Program-made: the position numbers and the translations under genes
Assembly (NCBI RefSeq): GCF_023159225.1
Contig: NC_063188.1
Location: forward strand, 13,661,086-13,725,085
DNA: 64,000 nt
Direction: 5' to 3'
Source of the DNA: Perognathus longimembris pacificus
Lineage: Eukaryota > Chordata > Mammalia > Rodentia > Heteromyidae
The notes under the pieces: generated by a model
The model's input: the letters and a program-made list of their open reading frames with translations, nothing else
What the model was told of the DNA's origin: nothing
The model's database searches: none
Part shown: positions 21,438 to 33,546 of the stretch, piece by piece
Position numbering within the stretch: position 1 is the stretch's first letter
How the letters are laid out: each line of letters begins with the position of its first letter

Positions 21438-21674
21438 AAGAAATCTGCTGTTGGGCTGGGAATATGGCCTAGTGGCAAGAGTGCTTGTCTCATATACATG
21501 AAGCCCTGGGTTCGATTTCCCAGCACCACATATATAGAAAATGGCCAGAAGTGGGGCTGTGGCTCAAGTGGCAGAGTGCTAGCCTTGAGCAAAAAGAAGC
21601 CAGGGACAGTGCTCAGGCCCTGAGTCCAAGCCCCAGGACTGGCAAAAAAAAAAAAAAGAAAGAAATCTGCTGTT
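21438..21674 (+). repeat. IDL-Geo SINE with target duplication, inside L1 ORF1
   Basis: The 15-nt AAGAAATCTGCTGTT at 21438-21452 and 21660-21674. Because the target is L1 text, the empty site can be read exactly. Confidence 0.96.
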
Positions 21675-22179
21675 ATTCTAATGGCCATCTCTTTGTATGT
21701 TAGTTTCTTTTCCCCCTTGCAGCTTTTGGTATTATTTCCTTGTTTTCTGTACTTATGATTTTTTACTATAATATGATATGGAGGAGTTATTTTCTGGTCT
21801 TTTGTGTTGGATGTTCTAAAAAGCCTCCTGTACTGGGCTTCTCTTTTTCAAGACTTGGGAAATTTTTTTTATATTGCTGGGTTAAATATGTTAACCTATG
21901 CCTTTACCTATAATGTTTTCTTGTGTCTCCATTGTTCATTAATTAAGTCTTCTAATAAAGTTTCCTGTATACCAACAATTAGCAGAGCTAGAAGAAAATC
22001 AGGGGGAAAAAATCTCCACAATAGCTGCAAAAAATAATAAAATATGTAGGAATAAACCTAACCAAGGAGGTAAAAGACCTCTATAACGAATTGTATAAAG
22101 CCTTGAAGAAAGTAATAGGAGGAGATAGAAGAATACGGAAAGACTTTCTGTGGTCTTAGATTAGTAAGATCCATACCAT

Positions 22180-22423
22180 AAAAATATCCATACTGGGCTG
22201 GGAATATGGCTTAGAGGTAGAGCGCTTGCCTACCATGCACGAAGCCCTGGCTTCGATTCCTCAGCACCACATATACAGAAAAAGCCGGAAGTGGCGCTGT
22301 AGCTCAAGCGGTAGAGTGCTAGCCTTGAGCAAAAAGAAGCCAGGGACAGTGCTCAGGCCCTGAGTCCAAGCCCCAGGACTGGCAACAAGAACAAACAAAC
22401 AAAAAACAAAAATATCCATACTG
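22180..22423 (+). repeat. IDL-Geo SINE (CTACCATGCACGAAG subtype) with target duplication
   Basis: The 16-nt AAAAATATCCATACTG at 22180-22195 and 22408-22423, within L1 ORF2. Confidence 0.94.
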
Positions 22424-22485
22424 ACAAAGGCAACTACAAATTTAATGCAATGCCCACTACAATCCCAGTCATTCTTCACAAAAAC

Positions 22486-22755
22486 AGAAAAGGCAATCTT
22501 TAAATTTTTTAATTGTTTCTTTCTTATCAGTTGTAGGGCTTGTGTACAGGGCCTGGGTGCTGTCCCTGAGCTCTTTTGCTCAAGGCTAGTTCTTTGAGCC
22601 ACAGCGCCACTTCATTTTCTGGTGGTTCATTGGAGAAAAGAATCTCCCAGACTTTCCTGCCGGGCTGGCTTTGAACCATGATCCTCAGATCTCAGCCTCC
22701 TGAGTAGCTAGGATTACAAGTGTGAGCCTCTGGCACCTCCAGAAAAGGCAATCTT
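22486..22755 (-). repeat. Composite SINE, family B, with target duplication
   Basis: AGAAAAGGCAATCTT at 22486-22500 and 22741-22755, within L1 ORF2 text. Confidence 0.94.
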
Positions 22756-23150
22756 AAAAATCATCTGGAACAGAAAGATCTCTAATAGGCCAAAGCAAGC
22801 TTGAACTAAAAAAAAAAATGCTGGTGATATCATACATAATATTAGACATGAATATACAAAGAGCTCAATAAACTAAACGCCCAAAGAAACACAACTCAGT
22901 TAATAAATGGACAAAAGAGCTAAACAGACACTTCTCAGAGGAGGAACATATGGCCAATAAATACTCAACATCCTAGGCCATAAAGGAAATGCAAGTTAAA
23001 ACAACACTGAGCTTCCATCTCACCTGAGACAGAATGACCATCATCAGGAACACCAACAACAAATGCTGATGAGGATGAAGGGAAGCAGAGACCTTAATAC
23101 ATGGTTGATGGGAATGTAAATTAGTGCACTCAGGGACAAACAAGCCAGCT

Positions 23151-23980
23151 TACAGTACCTTTCAAATATGCAAGTCGTGGGTATCAAGATTCTAGTTTTG
23201 AGCAGAATAATCATCATTCCTTTCCAAATTCATTAGTCTCTAGACATCTGCCTTTCTCCATAGGGAAGTAAGAATCCTATTACTGGCTTCTAGTCCCCCC
23301 ATGGCATTGTGGGCAGTCACAGCTTGATATATCTGAACAGCCCTGGACATGATCTCCTTTGGACTCTGTCACTGCTGTTGACATTGAGAGTACCAGTGTG
23401 GAACAAATGCTGCCTTTGTCCCCAGCTCAGCTCCAGGGGCCTCTCCTTCCCTAAACTGGCAGCTGAAGCTAAGTGCCAGAGATCCCTGAGCCAGCTGTTG
23501 TGAAGTAAGTGCCAGGCAGAAGGTAAGGCAGACTTCAGAACTGGGCTGAAAGCCAGGCTTGAGTGGAAGCCCTGATAGAGGGTGAGCACAAAAGTTGGCA
23601 AGCAAGGGTTTTCTGAGGAGGTTTTCAAACTCCCAATGTTGCGTTGGAGGTAGACAAAGCACCAACAGAATAAAATTCCTGCTCTGATTCCCTATCCACT
23701 GTAGAAGATTCTAGAAAGACAATGTGAGCACACTTTCCCCAGGCTGTTTCCCTTGGAGCCCAGAAAGATCACCACACCCTCTGAAGTTGTCTGAGAGCTT
23801 ACACTGAGGCAGTAGTGTTCTGTAAATCTCACACTTGTGTGATGAGGGACAAGCGATCCTGTAGACTCTGACCAAGGAAGAGGCAATGCTGAGCAGAAGG
23901 TTCCTGCTTTTGACCTGCTTACTGGCGAAAATGGTGTAGTCAAAGTCAAGAGTCAATGTCAACTCTCTTCTGACACCACA
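23151..23980. other. Unique sequence, nothing recognised
   Basis: Overlapping frames of about 100 codons on the minus strand (23317-23665, 23692-24037) show no recognised domain and no exon context. Confidence 0.5.
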
Positions 23981-24242
23981 CCAAATACCTTTTTGTGTTT
24001 TTTGTTCTTTGTTTTTGCTATGCCTGGGCATGAGCACTGCCCCTGAGCTTTTGTAATCAAAGCTAGTGCTCTATCAGTTGGAGCCGCAACTCCATTTCCA
24101 GCTTTTTGGTAGTTACTTGGAGATAAGACTCACAGATTTTCTTGCCTGGGCTGGCTTTGATCTGGGATCCCCTGATCTCAGCCTCCTGAGTAGCGAGGAT
24201 TATAGGTATGAGCCACCAGCACCCAGCTCCAAATACCTTTTT
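23981..24242 (-). repeat. Composite SINE, family B, with target duplication
   Basis: CCAAATACCTTTTT at 23981-23994 and 24229-24242. Confidence 0.93.
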
Positions 24243-24430
24243 TAATTCCATGATGGCTGTCAAGTTTTCAAGTGAACATTAACATGTCTGCCCCACTTGA
24301 TGGATTTCATTTAACTATGGCATAGGAAAAAATACTGATGAGGGCAAATTGATAAGCCATTGTTTCAAACTGAAATGAGAAAGGCAGTAGTTTTTTAGTG
24401 AATGAACTATTTGCAAACAAAATGAGAAGT

Positions 24431-24665
24431 CACCAGGCAATGGTGGCTCATATCCATAAATCTTGTCTACTAAGGAGGCTGACATCTGAGAACTGTGGTT
24501 CAAAGTCAGCCCAGGCAGGGAAATTCATGAGACTCATTTCTTCAATTAACGACCAAAGTAAAAACTGAAAGTAGAGCTGTGGCTCACATGGTAGAGTACC
24601 AGCCTTGAACAACAAAGTTAAGGGGCAGCACTCAAGTCCTGAGTTCAAGCCTCTGTTCAAGGACA
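24431..24665 (+). repeat. Composite SINE, family B
   Basis: CACCAGGCAATGGTGGCTCA start; AGTAGAGCTGTGGCTCACAT right arm; TGAGTTCAAGCCTCTG end. Confidence 0.85.
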
Positions 24666-25199
24666 AACCAAAAAGAAGAAGCCATTAGGCTAGGAAAAAA
24701 GCTGCCAAACGAATCAGGAAATGGAGTCCCCAAATTGGATTTTAGCATAGCCTTGATCCATGATCCACTTCAGGATGCCAATGTATTACATCAGACATGC
24801 TTAGGTCAGAAAACACTTCCAAAATCCTGACTCATCTCCCAGGCCAACAAAGCCATGTCAGCATGTGAGTTACACCCTGGTGTCATCCTAGGGCGTTTTT
24901 CCCCAGCCCTGGTGCTGGAGAATGTTTCCATGAGGCCTGGGAGAAGTTGTGTGCTCATTGGCCAGAGCCATGAGGAGCCCTTCGCCCTGGTTCTAGCTCT
25001 GTCAGTAATAAGTTGTTATTCCAAGTGACTCTTTTAGCCAATCTGTATGTTGGCTCCTTCAGTAGATTAAAAAGAAACTTAATTTGATGGTTTCATCCCT
25101 TCTAGCTTTAAAAAAAAAAAAAACCGATGGCTTTTTTCCTAGCTTCACAATCAACAAGAAATCATTGTGGATATACAAATAATCTAACTTGGTCACTTT
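24666..25199. other. Unique sequence with a poly-A run
   Basis: Poly-A at 25110-25122. No gene signal. Confidence 0.5.
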
Positions 25200-25330
25200 C
25201 TTTAGATTTTAAAAAGTGTGTGAAGATCATCTAGTCCAGATATAGAAACAGAGGTCCAGAGAGGAGAAGAGACTTTGATGAGATAGTGCAGAATCAGAGT
25301 AAGAGACAAGATTTCTCCATTCCTGGTCCA
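25200..25330 (-). repeat. Probable MIR fragment
   Basis: GATCATCTAGTCCAGATATA, GAAACAGAGGTCCAGAGAG resemble antisense MIR; weak. Confidence 0.4.
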
Positions 25331-25395
25331 CTGCATTTTGTACCTCACTTATTTTTCAGTTATACATGAATGTGGTTTTAAAATATCAAATACTA

Positions 25396-25620
25396 AGCCA
25401 GGGGCTGGTAGCTCATTCCTATAATCCTAGCTACTCAGGAAGCTTGACATCTGAGGATTATGGTTCAAAGCCAGCCAGGGCAGGAAAATCTGTGAGACTC
25501 TTTTCTCCAGTAAACTACAAAGCTAGAAGTGGAGCTTTGGCTCATGTGATAGAATGCTAGCCCTGAGCAGAAAGAAACTCAGGAACAGCATTCAGGCCTT
25601 CGATTCAAGCTCCAGGACCA
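25396..25620 (+). repeat. Composite SINE, family B
   Basis: AGCCAGGGGCTGGTAGCTCA start; AAGCTCCAGGACCAGAA end leading into (CA)n. Confidence 0.88.
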
Positions 25621-25621
25621 G

Positions 25622-25676
<55 letters not shown>
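25621..25676 (+). repeat. (CA)n microsatellite at a SINE tail
   Basis: About 27 CA units directly after the SINE. Confidence 0.98.
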
Positions 25677-25689
25677 TTCTTTTTTAACA

Positions 25690-26524
25690 AAGAGCTGGTA
25701 ATAACAATATACTTTTTAAATTTCTCTGTCCCACCCCTCCCTGTTCCATGTCCTTACTCAGAGGCAATCCTCTCTGTTATACAAACAGAATTTCTTTTCT
25801 TTTTTTTGCCAGTCCTGGGCTTGAACCCAGGCAGGGCCTGAGCACTGTCCCTGGCTTCTTTTTGCTCAAGGCCAGCACTCTACCACTTGAGCCACAGCAC
25901 CACTTCTGGCCTTTTCTATATATGTGGTGCTGGGGAATCGAACCCAGGGCTTCATGTATACAAGGCAAGTGCTCTTGCCACTAGGCCATATTCCCAGCCC
26001 CCAAACAGAATTTCTTATGTCTTAGTTTCAACTGCTCCCTTGCTCCACCTCCCCATGTTTCACATAGTTGCAAGATGTTTCCCCCAGTTATTTCTTAAAA
26101 CAGCATATAGAGTAAAGCCTATGTGATAGGTGTGCAATTCTATGAATTTAAGCAAACACGAAGTCATGTAAATACTACCATAACCTCTATACAAAACAAT
26201 TCCTTCATCCAAAAGAATTCCCCCATGCTACACTTGTACTCAATTCCTCCCTTACTCCAAACCTCCTAACACCCACTAATCTGATTTATGGTCTTACCAT
26301 TTTTCCTTTTTTCACGATGTGACAGAAATGAAATGATGTACAAGCTTTTGAAATTGTGTCTTTTCTGAGAGTATAACTATTTTGAGATTCTTGTGTCAGT
26401 AATCCATTCTGTTATGTTGCTGCATACTATTCTTTGGCATGGATGTAGCAGAGTTTTCTCACCACTTGAAGCACATTCCAATTATTTGCAGTTTGATACT
26501 ATTATTTTCAAGTTATTCAGTTAA
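25690..26524 (+). repeat. L1M 3' UTR fragment, interrupted by a SINE
   Basis: CTCCCTTGCTCCACCTCCCC, CACCCACTAATCTGATTTAT, TTCACGATGTGACAGAAATG, TGCATACTATTCTTTGGCAT, CATTCCAATTATTTGCAGTT follow the old L1 3' UTR order. Confidence 0.6.
25782..26016 (-). repeat. IDL-Geo SINE with target duplication
   Basis: CAAACAGAATTTCTT at 25782-25796 and 26002-26016; full-length dimer. Confidence 0.95.
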
Positions 26525-26762
26525 TTGTTTTTCTTGTCAGTTGTGGGGCTTGAACTCAGGGCCTGGGCACTGTTCCTGAGCTTTTCCACTCAAGACTAGA
26601 GCTCTACCACTTTGAGTCACAAAGCCAGTTCCGGTTTTCTGGTGGTTTATTGGAGATGCGTCTCATGGACTTTCCTTCCTGGGCTGGCTTTTGAACCACA
26701 ATCCTCAGATCTCAGCCTCCTGAGTGGCTAGAATTGCCGATATGAACCACTAGCACCCAGCT
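26525..26762 (-). repeat. Composite SINE, family B
   Basis: GTTGTGGGGCTTGAACTCAG; GATCTCAGCCTCCTGAGTGG; CACTAGCACCCAGCTC. Confidence 0.88.
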
Positions 26763-27485
26763 CTGTTCATTATTTTTAACTTGAAATCATATACATGAAC
26801 CTGTTTTTTACCTCATCACCTATATATACTCTATCTACATTGTCTTCCTTTTCAGCATAGTAAATGCTTGTGATGCATTTCACAACACGAACCTCAATTT
26901 TTAGCCTCCATTTCAGATGGATTGGAAGATGTAATTTTCCATGGGGTATGAAGGCTTGTTTCAATTCTATCGAGCAGCCCTGTTCTGATAGGGGCCTTCT
27001 CTAGTACAGAATTGCTTTGGGCTTGGATGATATACATGTCCTTTCTTCTCTGATCCTCACTAACTCGGGCAGTAATTTGTTGGGAGAAAGGCCTTTCTTC
27101 ATGTGGATTTCAGCTTTTGTCTCTTGTGCCTTTTCTGTTCCAGCTGCCTTCGCCTGTGAGCACAAAGCCACGTTTCAAAGGACACTGACAAATTATCCCC
27201 AGCTGCCAGAAGGAGGTTAGTTTGCTTTATGTTCTGTGTCCATCTTCTCTGATAATGAACAGGTTAACTTTCTCAAGGGAACTGACAGAAATAGACGGTG
27301 ACATCTCACCCAAATAGGATGATTTTGCTCTTATAAGTGATGTGCATTTGTAATATTTTTCTCCACTCCTGCTACTTACACCAGGAAATATAGTGTAAAT
27401 GATCACAGACGGAATGTGTGATTTTTTGCAAGATTCACATTAATCTATTCTTTTTAAAAGTACTTTCAACATCTAAATTTGGTTT
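26763..27485. other. Unique sequence, nothing recognised
   Basis: A 67-codon frame at 27017-27220 looks like chance. Confidence 0.5.
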
Positions 27486-27562
27486 TGCTGGTACTAGGAT
27501 TTGAACTCGGGGCTCTTCTCTCAGAAGGCTGGTATTCTACCACTTGGGCCTTGCTTTCAGCC
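27486..27562 (-). repeat. ID-like SINE remnant
   Basis: GCTGGTACTAGGATTTGAAC, ATTCTACCACTTGGGCC. Confidence 0.6.
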
Positions 27563-29057
27563 TGTAAGTTATTTTTAAATTGACTAACATGGTGTTCCAA
27601 CCTCAATGAATAGCCATTTAAAGGCTAAATGATGTCAGCCCTGGCCATGAAGAATTAACAGGATGCAGAGTTATTCTACTTGCCGCTTTGATCATCTTTG
27701 TATGTGTTTCATCCATCTTGCATTGGCATGCATGGCAAAAGAGAAGTGTCTAATATCTGGAACATCACCCCACGTGTAGCTGATACTCCTTGATGCTGTA
27801 TCCATCGAAATGATGCAAACTAATGGCATAAATATACGGTGGAAAAGTGATCCATGTTAATGTAGAGAGTCAGTCATTCTTGAACACTAATGGGAATACA
27901 AACTAGTACAATTCTCCAGCCCGAGACCTTGGCAAAGTGTAACAAACCTTTAACAATGTTCCCTTTAATCTTCTTAGAGTGATTCTTTTTCTAAGAAATT
28001 AATATTTTTAGTAATAGGGGTTTACCAAAATAACTGTGACATTCACCCTAGCATCATTTAAACATAATTAAAAAGTACAAACAGCTTAAGTTGTTCATCC
28101 TGTTAAATGCTATGAAATTGATTTTTAACAATTATTTTATCAGAATATTTAATAACATGGGTAAATGCTCACAGCATAAATTAAATGGAGGAAGGATATA
28201 CAAAAGAATATATACTATGATTGTGTGCGTGCATGTGTGTGTGTGTGTGTGTGAAAGAAGAGTGGAAGGAAATAAATGGAAATATGAGTAGTAATTAATC
28301 TATCATGGGATAGTGAGTGACTTTCATTTTCTTCTTTTTTGTGATGAACTTAGCTTACCTTAAGGCCTAAAACATGTCATTTTAATTTGAAATAAATAAC
28401 TGCTATTTATGATAGATGGAGAGTATATATTATAAAATTTTAATAACACAGTATAGATTTATTTCTCCAAGCAAAATAAAAACCCCCAGATGCCACACAG
28501 ACAATCACAGCAGTAGACAAAGCAATACCCAAATGTCTTTTCAGCTTTAAGTTCTCTAAGCCCCCATTTGATAGTGAAAGGCAAACATGTTTCTAGTTCA
28601 TTTTCATCCTTTTTTTCCATTTCTACCCCTCTTTAAACTGTCCAGATCTGTGGAACAAATGTTGAAAACACTGGAAATAAATAAAAACTAATGACTTTAA
28701 GATATCACAAAGATTTCCCTTCCTGTATACTGGTGGCGGCCTGCCCATCCTACTCCCCAGAGTGGAATAGAGTGTGAAAACTGCAAATTCTCAAAAGAGA
28801 GAACAATTTAGAAAGTCTAGAAAGATTGAGATACACCATGCACCATTCTCTCTTTCCTACCTTCTTAGCTTCATGTAAAATAAATTGGTGGGCTGTACTT
28901 GGGTGGGGGTAGACACTAGATTAAAAAAAAGCTGGAAAGATAGTAGATTTTTAAAAACCTAGCCCTTAAAGGTAAATATATAACGTTCGGGATGTTCCTG
29001 GTTCAAAGAAATTGCAGAATCCTAGACCTTCTGTTCTCTTTTCTTCTTTTTTTTCAT
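27563..29057. other. Unique AT-rich sequence with a (GT)n
   Basis: (GT)n-type microsatellite at 28203-28252; otherwise 1.5 kb without recognised repeats. Confidence 0.5.
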
Positions 29058-29141
29058 CTGAGACCAGAATAGGAACTCTGTAACTGATGCTTTCACTCAT
29101 TAGCTAGTGCTCTACCAACTGAACCATGCCTCCAACCCCTG
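29058..29141 (-). repeat. ID-like SINE remnant
   Basis: TGAGACCAGAATAGGAACTC, GTGCTCTACCAACTGAACCA. It shares the unusual TGATGCTTTCACTCATT variant with the SINE at 61675, so these two may form one older subfamily. Confidence 0.6.
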
Positions 29142-29177
29142 GGTCACCTTCAAAATGCCTGATACTATACCCATCTA

Positions 29178-29400
29178 AATATTAGCACATACCTATAATC
29201 CTGAACTACTTAGGAGGTTGATTTCTGAGGATCACAGTTTGAAGCCAGCCTGGGCAGGAAAGTCCATGAGATTCTTATGTCCAGTTAACTAGCGAAAAGC
29301 TAGAAGTGGGACTGTGGCTCAAGTGGTAGAGCACCGGCCTTGAGTGAAAAGCTAAGAGACAGTGCCCAAGCCCTGAGTTCAAGTCCCAGTACTAGCACCA
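29178..29400 (+). repeat. Composite SINE, family B
   Basis: TATTAGCACATACCTATAAT start; GTGGGACTGTGGCTCAAGTG; TTCAAGTCCCAGTACTAGC end. Confidence 0.85.
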
Positions 29401-29540
29401 GAAAAAGAGAGACTTATCAATGCATCCCATGTTATATATGAGGACTAACTAAAGGAACTTACAAGTTGCCAAGCAAAAATTGCTGGAGAATTTTCCAAAC
29501 ATTGATTGAAAACCTAATGATAATTCTATATAAACTCTTC

Positions 29541-29774
29541 AAGAAAGCAGAAGTAGGGGCTGGAGATATGGCCTAGTGGCAAGAGTGCTTGCCTCCTATA
29601 CATGAGGCCCTGGGTTCAATTCTCCAGCACCACATATACAGAAAATGGCCAGAAGTGGCACTGTGGCTCAGGTGGCAGAGTGCTAGCCTTGAGCAAAAAG
29701 AAGCCAGGGACAGTGCTCAGGCCCTGAGTCCAAGCCCCAGGACTGGCAAAAAAAAAAAAAGAAAGCAGAAGTAG
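29541..29774 (+). repeat. IDL-Geo SINE with target duplication
   Basis: AAGAAAGCAGAAGTAG at 29541-29556 and 29759-29774. Confidence 0.95.
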
Positions 29775-29919
29775 AGGTAATATTTCCCAACTCGTTTCAT
29801 ACAGTTAATCTTCTCCCTTGTAATGACTTTTACCAAAAACATAAAGAATTCACAGGAAAGTTAAAGACCAATATTACTCATAAACATACACACAAAACTT
29901 TACAACATAATAACAAATA

Positions 29920-30136
29920 AGCTGGGCTTAGTGGCTCACATCTATAATCTTAACTACTCAATAGGCTCAGATCAGGAAAGGGTGGTTTGAAGTCAGCCCA
30001 GGCAGAAAACCCTCCAGATTCCATCTTTAATTGACTAGGAAAATGAGACTGGAGCCATGACTGAAGTGGTAGAGTTCCAACTAAGCAAACAAGTCAAGTT
30101 AGAGGCCCTGAGTTCAAACCTCCAGTGCAACCAAAC
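29920..30136 (+). repeat. Older 7SL + tRNA-like composite SINE
   Basis: AGCTGGGCTTAGTGGCTCAC start; GGCCCTGAGTTCAAACCTCC end; more diverged than the family B copies. Confidence 0.7.
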
Positions 30137-30665
30137 TGTATATATGTGTGCATGTGTATAAATCATTTTGGGGGTTAGGATTCATTAATAATAGAAGATG
30201 GTGTTCCTTGTGAAAAATTCAATAAACATATACAGTGTGTTTTGAATTAGCTTGCTCACTCTCATATTCCTCCCTTCTCCCCTCTCAAACAGTATTTTGT
30301 GGGTTTCATTATACTATGTATTATAACATATATGCTATCTTCATATATATGTGTATATATATCCATATATATACACACTTCAATGCTCTTAATCCCCAGT
30401 ACTCTTCTTTTTTCTTCTCCCTCCTGCTTAGTACCCCCTACATAACACTTAAGTCCCATTATTATTGTTTCTATTATTACCATTTAAGATCTATATTACA
30501 CAAAGGAACAAAAACATGTATATTTGGCTTTTTGAATTTAGTTTCTTTGTTTAACATGGTTATCTCTCATTCTGTTCGTTTTCCTACAAATGCAAATTTT
30601 CATTTTTACTCAATAATAGTCCACTGCGTCTATACACTATTCATTGGCTTTAGGGCATCTGATCT
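30137..30665 (+). repeat. Probable L1M 3' UTR fragment with AT-rich tract
   Basis: TTTGTTTAACATGGTTATCT, TTCGTTTTCCTACAAATGCA and the TACACTATTCATTGGC run recall old L1 3' UTRs. A (TA)-rich tract lies at 30340-30377. Confidence 0.45.
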
Positions 30666-30846
30666 GTTTCCACAGTTTCACAGCTATCAAAATGTAGAAA
30701 TGCAAGTAAAAAAAAAAAAGAATGGTAGCCTTTTAAACAAATGGTAATGTACATTCATTAAGGGAAAGATGGTTCCTTATAGTAGAAAAAGTTCTCCAAA
30801 GAAACAGAAATAGAACCAATAGTGTGCATGTATGCATTCAGGAGAA

Positions 30847-30850
<4 letters not shown>

Positions 30851-30903
<53 letters not shown>

Positions 30904-30918
30904 TATGTCTGTGTGTTT
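30851..30918 (+). repeat. (GT)n microsatellite
   Basis: About 26 GT units plus an imperfect continuation. Confidence 0.97.
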
Positions 30919-31229
30919 CTAGACAGAGATAAAGAGAGATCAATTTTAAGGGATTGGCTCTGAGGATTGTGGAAACTGACAAATCCAAAGTCAGTAAGGT
31001 AAGCTTTCAGGCTAGAGACTCCAAAAAAGAGTTGATGTTGTAGCTTAAGTTTGAAGGTATACTGCTGACAGAACTCTCACTTCCTTTGGGAAAGTCGATG
31101 AGTTTGACCAATGAGTCCTACGCACAGTGTGGCAGGTACTCTACTCAAAAGTCTACAGATTGAAATGTTAATCTTATCTAACAATATGCTACTCAAAGCA
31201 ACATATAAGCTAGCCAAGTTGTCACATAA
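30919..31229. other. Unique sequence, nothing recognised
   Basis: No repeat family or exon signal. Confidence 0.5.
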
Positions 31230-32520
31230 AACTAACCCTAACTTCATTGTACTCAAACTGATATGTTGAATTGAAACTCCTTTGTACAACTAAAGATAAA
31301 CAAAATCAACCATCACAAACTTCAACCTAAGTACCATACTTTGTGTAAAAATGTATTTAAAATGTATCATGGATCTAAATGTAAGAACAATAAAAGTTAT
31401 AAAAAAAAAAAGGCCAAAGGTCTTAGATCTGGTACCAGAAGCACAATTTATAAAATCAATAAATTACACCTGATCAAAATGTAAAAGATCCTGTTAAGAG
31501 ATTTAAAAGAAAGCTGGGTATGGTGCTTCGTGCCTAAAATCCTAGCCATTCAAGAGGTTGAAGTGGTTAGATTACAATTTGAGTCCTGTTTGGAAGTACA
31601 AGACCCTATCTGAAATGCAAACTAAAGTGGGAGGAACCTAAAGTGTTGCACAGGTGTAGCAAGCACAAGGCCCTGAGTCCCTGAGAGACAGAGACAGAGA
31701 GAATGGGAAGGGAGGAGCAAGGGAGGGATGGAGGGAGGCAGAGAGGAAAAGTGAGAGAGAAACAGAAAGAGAACAAGAGAGAGAGAGAAACACCAGCGAC
31801 AGGATGGGAGAAAATCTTTTCAAGTGACATCAGTGATTAATGACTCATACCTGAACTATATGAAGAACTTTTGAGACAATTCAACAGTAAATAAAAATTT
31901 TAGAAAACAGGCAAAGGACATAAGAATTTGTTTTGCTGAAGAACTGTGAAAGGTAACGACACAGCAAGATGTCAGCCATCATTAACCAGGAAGAAAATAC
32001 AAATTAAGGCCACAAAAATGAATATCACTACACACCTATTAAAGTAGTTAAAATTGAGAAAGAGGAGAAAGAGACAGAGAGGAGAACAAAAAAAAAGAGC
32101 GACAGACAGAGAGGAGAGGGATAATACTGAATACTGAGGAGAATGTAGAGAAACCGGATCTTTCAGACATTGCTTTGAGAATGTGAAATGCTACAAAAAC
32201 ACTCTGGAAAACAGTTTGGCAGTTTCTTGCAAAACTAAACATGCAATTACCATAGGACCTAGCAATCACACTCCCGGGCGTTTATCCCAGAGAAATGAAA
32301 ACTATGTCCATAAAAAAATCATGTACACATATGTTTATAGCAGCTTTATTTGTAATAGCAAAACGAAAAAGAAAAACAAAAACTAAAAACAACCCAAATG
32401 TCCTTTGATAGGTGAATAGTTAAACAAACTGTGGTAAATGAAAAGGAATGGACAAAAACTTGAATGGCCCTCAAGGGCATTCTCCTAAGTGGCAAAATTG
32501 TTTGCACAAAGATCTCTACC
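31230..32520 (+). repeat. L1 3'-end and L1M ORF2 pieces, interrupted by a SINE
   Basis: TTGAATTGAAACTCCTTTGT then ORF2 text: GGATCTAAATGTAAGAACAA, AACTATATGAAGAACTTTTG, CCTAGCAATCACACTCCC, AGCAGCTTTATTTGTAATAG. GA-rich expansions at 31676-31800 and 32055-32120. Many stops. Confidence 0.75.
31508..31690 (+). repeat. Older 7SL + ID composite SINE inside L1
   Basis: AAAGCTGGGTATGGTGCTTC; GCAAGACCCTATC-like joint (ACAAGACCCTATCTGAAA); ID-like AGTGTTGCACAGGTGTAGCA. Confidence 0.65.
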
Positions 32521-33124
32521 AGCCAGACACTCCACATTCAATTCCTAGGGATTCAATAGACAATTTGGTCAAACAAAACACAGCTGTGGCTAAGAAGTGA
32601 CCATTTCGAAGGCAATATTTCTTAAATATTATCATCACACACATGGAGAACATATGCGCGCATGCACACACACACAGAGAGGGAGGGAGGGAGGGAGGGA
32701 GAGAGAGAGAGAGGATTTACTTGCAATTAAATTCCTGTCCCTGACTCATTCTCAAAGATAAAACATAAAGGCCCACAGAACCTGGCTCAGATGAGGAGGA
32801 AGTGATGACTGATAATAGCATAGGACAAAGAATAGCAGAGGAGAGAGAAAAGGGAAAGGACAGACGTACAGGGAGAAGAGTGAATACACGTGCGTCTTGG
32901 TAAGTGCACTGACATGGGCTTGCTATTGGTCCTATCTGACAACTGATGTGGATATGTCGCTTCCTTAGAAAGGCCTTGCTAGGCCCCAATGATACGTTCC
33001 ATCCCCTGCTATACATTCATAGAATGCTAGAATCTATCCTTTGTATCTGTTGTTAGCGTTGAAATTATACTTTTCAGCTGAAGTATGGAATGCTAAATAG
33101 GGATGTGAGAGTTTATTTATTTCC
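32521..33124. other. Unique sequence with (CA)n, (GGGA)n and (GA)n
   Basis: Mixed microsatellite at 32664-32713; nothing else recognised. Confidence 0.55.
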
Positions 33125-33250
33125 TGTCTAGCTCCCATTTGGGACCATCAATTCCATGAGTGTGGGAATCCTGTCTTAGCCCCCGTTTGTACATTCCCAG
33201 CACCTAACACAAAGAAGGTACTCAGTCCATGCAGGCCTGATGAATAGAGG
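33125..33250 (+). repeat. L2-like fragment
   Basis: AATTCCATGAGTGTGGGAAT, CATTCCCAGCACCTAACACA, AGAAGGTACTCAGTCCATGC match the familiar L2 3' text. Confidence 0.6.
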
Positions 33251-33546
33251 GAGGGTAGTGAGAACCTAGCTGAATTTAAAATAGTGACTCCAAGTTATAT
33301 TAAGGAAAATAAACTTGGCTCTGTATTTATCATCTCTTTCCAAATAGGAAAAACATTACCCCATGTACTACAGTGAATAAGATTAATAGATAGTAAATAT
33401 TTACTGGAGTAAAAAGTTATTATTTAGCTACATGGGCTAATGGTAACAAAACAATGTCATTTGTACACTTGGAGGCCAGGACATATTCTTTGGGGTAAGG
33501 TATCCTAAGCCCTGAATGTGCTCTCTATAAAAATATGGGTATATGC
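33251..33546. other. Unique AT-rich sequence
   Basis: Nothing recognised. Confidence 0.45.

Larger units (their letters stand above)
20301..21975 (-). repeat. L1M 5' portion (ORF2 start and ORF1), antisense, SINE-riddled
   Basis: Antisense L1 text: TTCCTCTTAGAACTGCCTTT, CAGTATATTATTTAATTTCC, CCATTTGCTTGGTAGTGC. Then antisense ORF1: CTTTGTAATGCTGGTTTCGT encodes the conserved TTRPALK region, and AAGAAATCTGCTGTTATTCT the RLTADLS region. Many stops. Contains three SINE insertions. Confidence 0.75.
21977..23150 (+). repeat. L1M ORF2 3' portion, sense, with two SINE insertions
   Basis: TATGTAGGAATAAACCTAAC (LGINL), GTAAAAGACCTCTATAACGA (VKDLYNE), AATGCAATGCCCACTACAAT (NAMPTTI), ATCATCTGGAACAGAAAGAT; later AACACAACTCAGTTAATAAA and ATGCTGATGAGGATGAAG. 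Opposite orientation to the preceding L1 piece. Confidence 0.8.

Noticed and set aside
30235..30747. 170-codon frame
   Set aside because: Lies in AT-rich, L1-like sequence; no domain.
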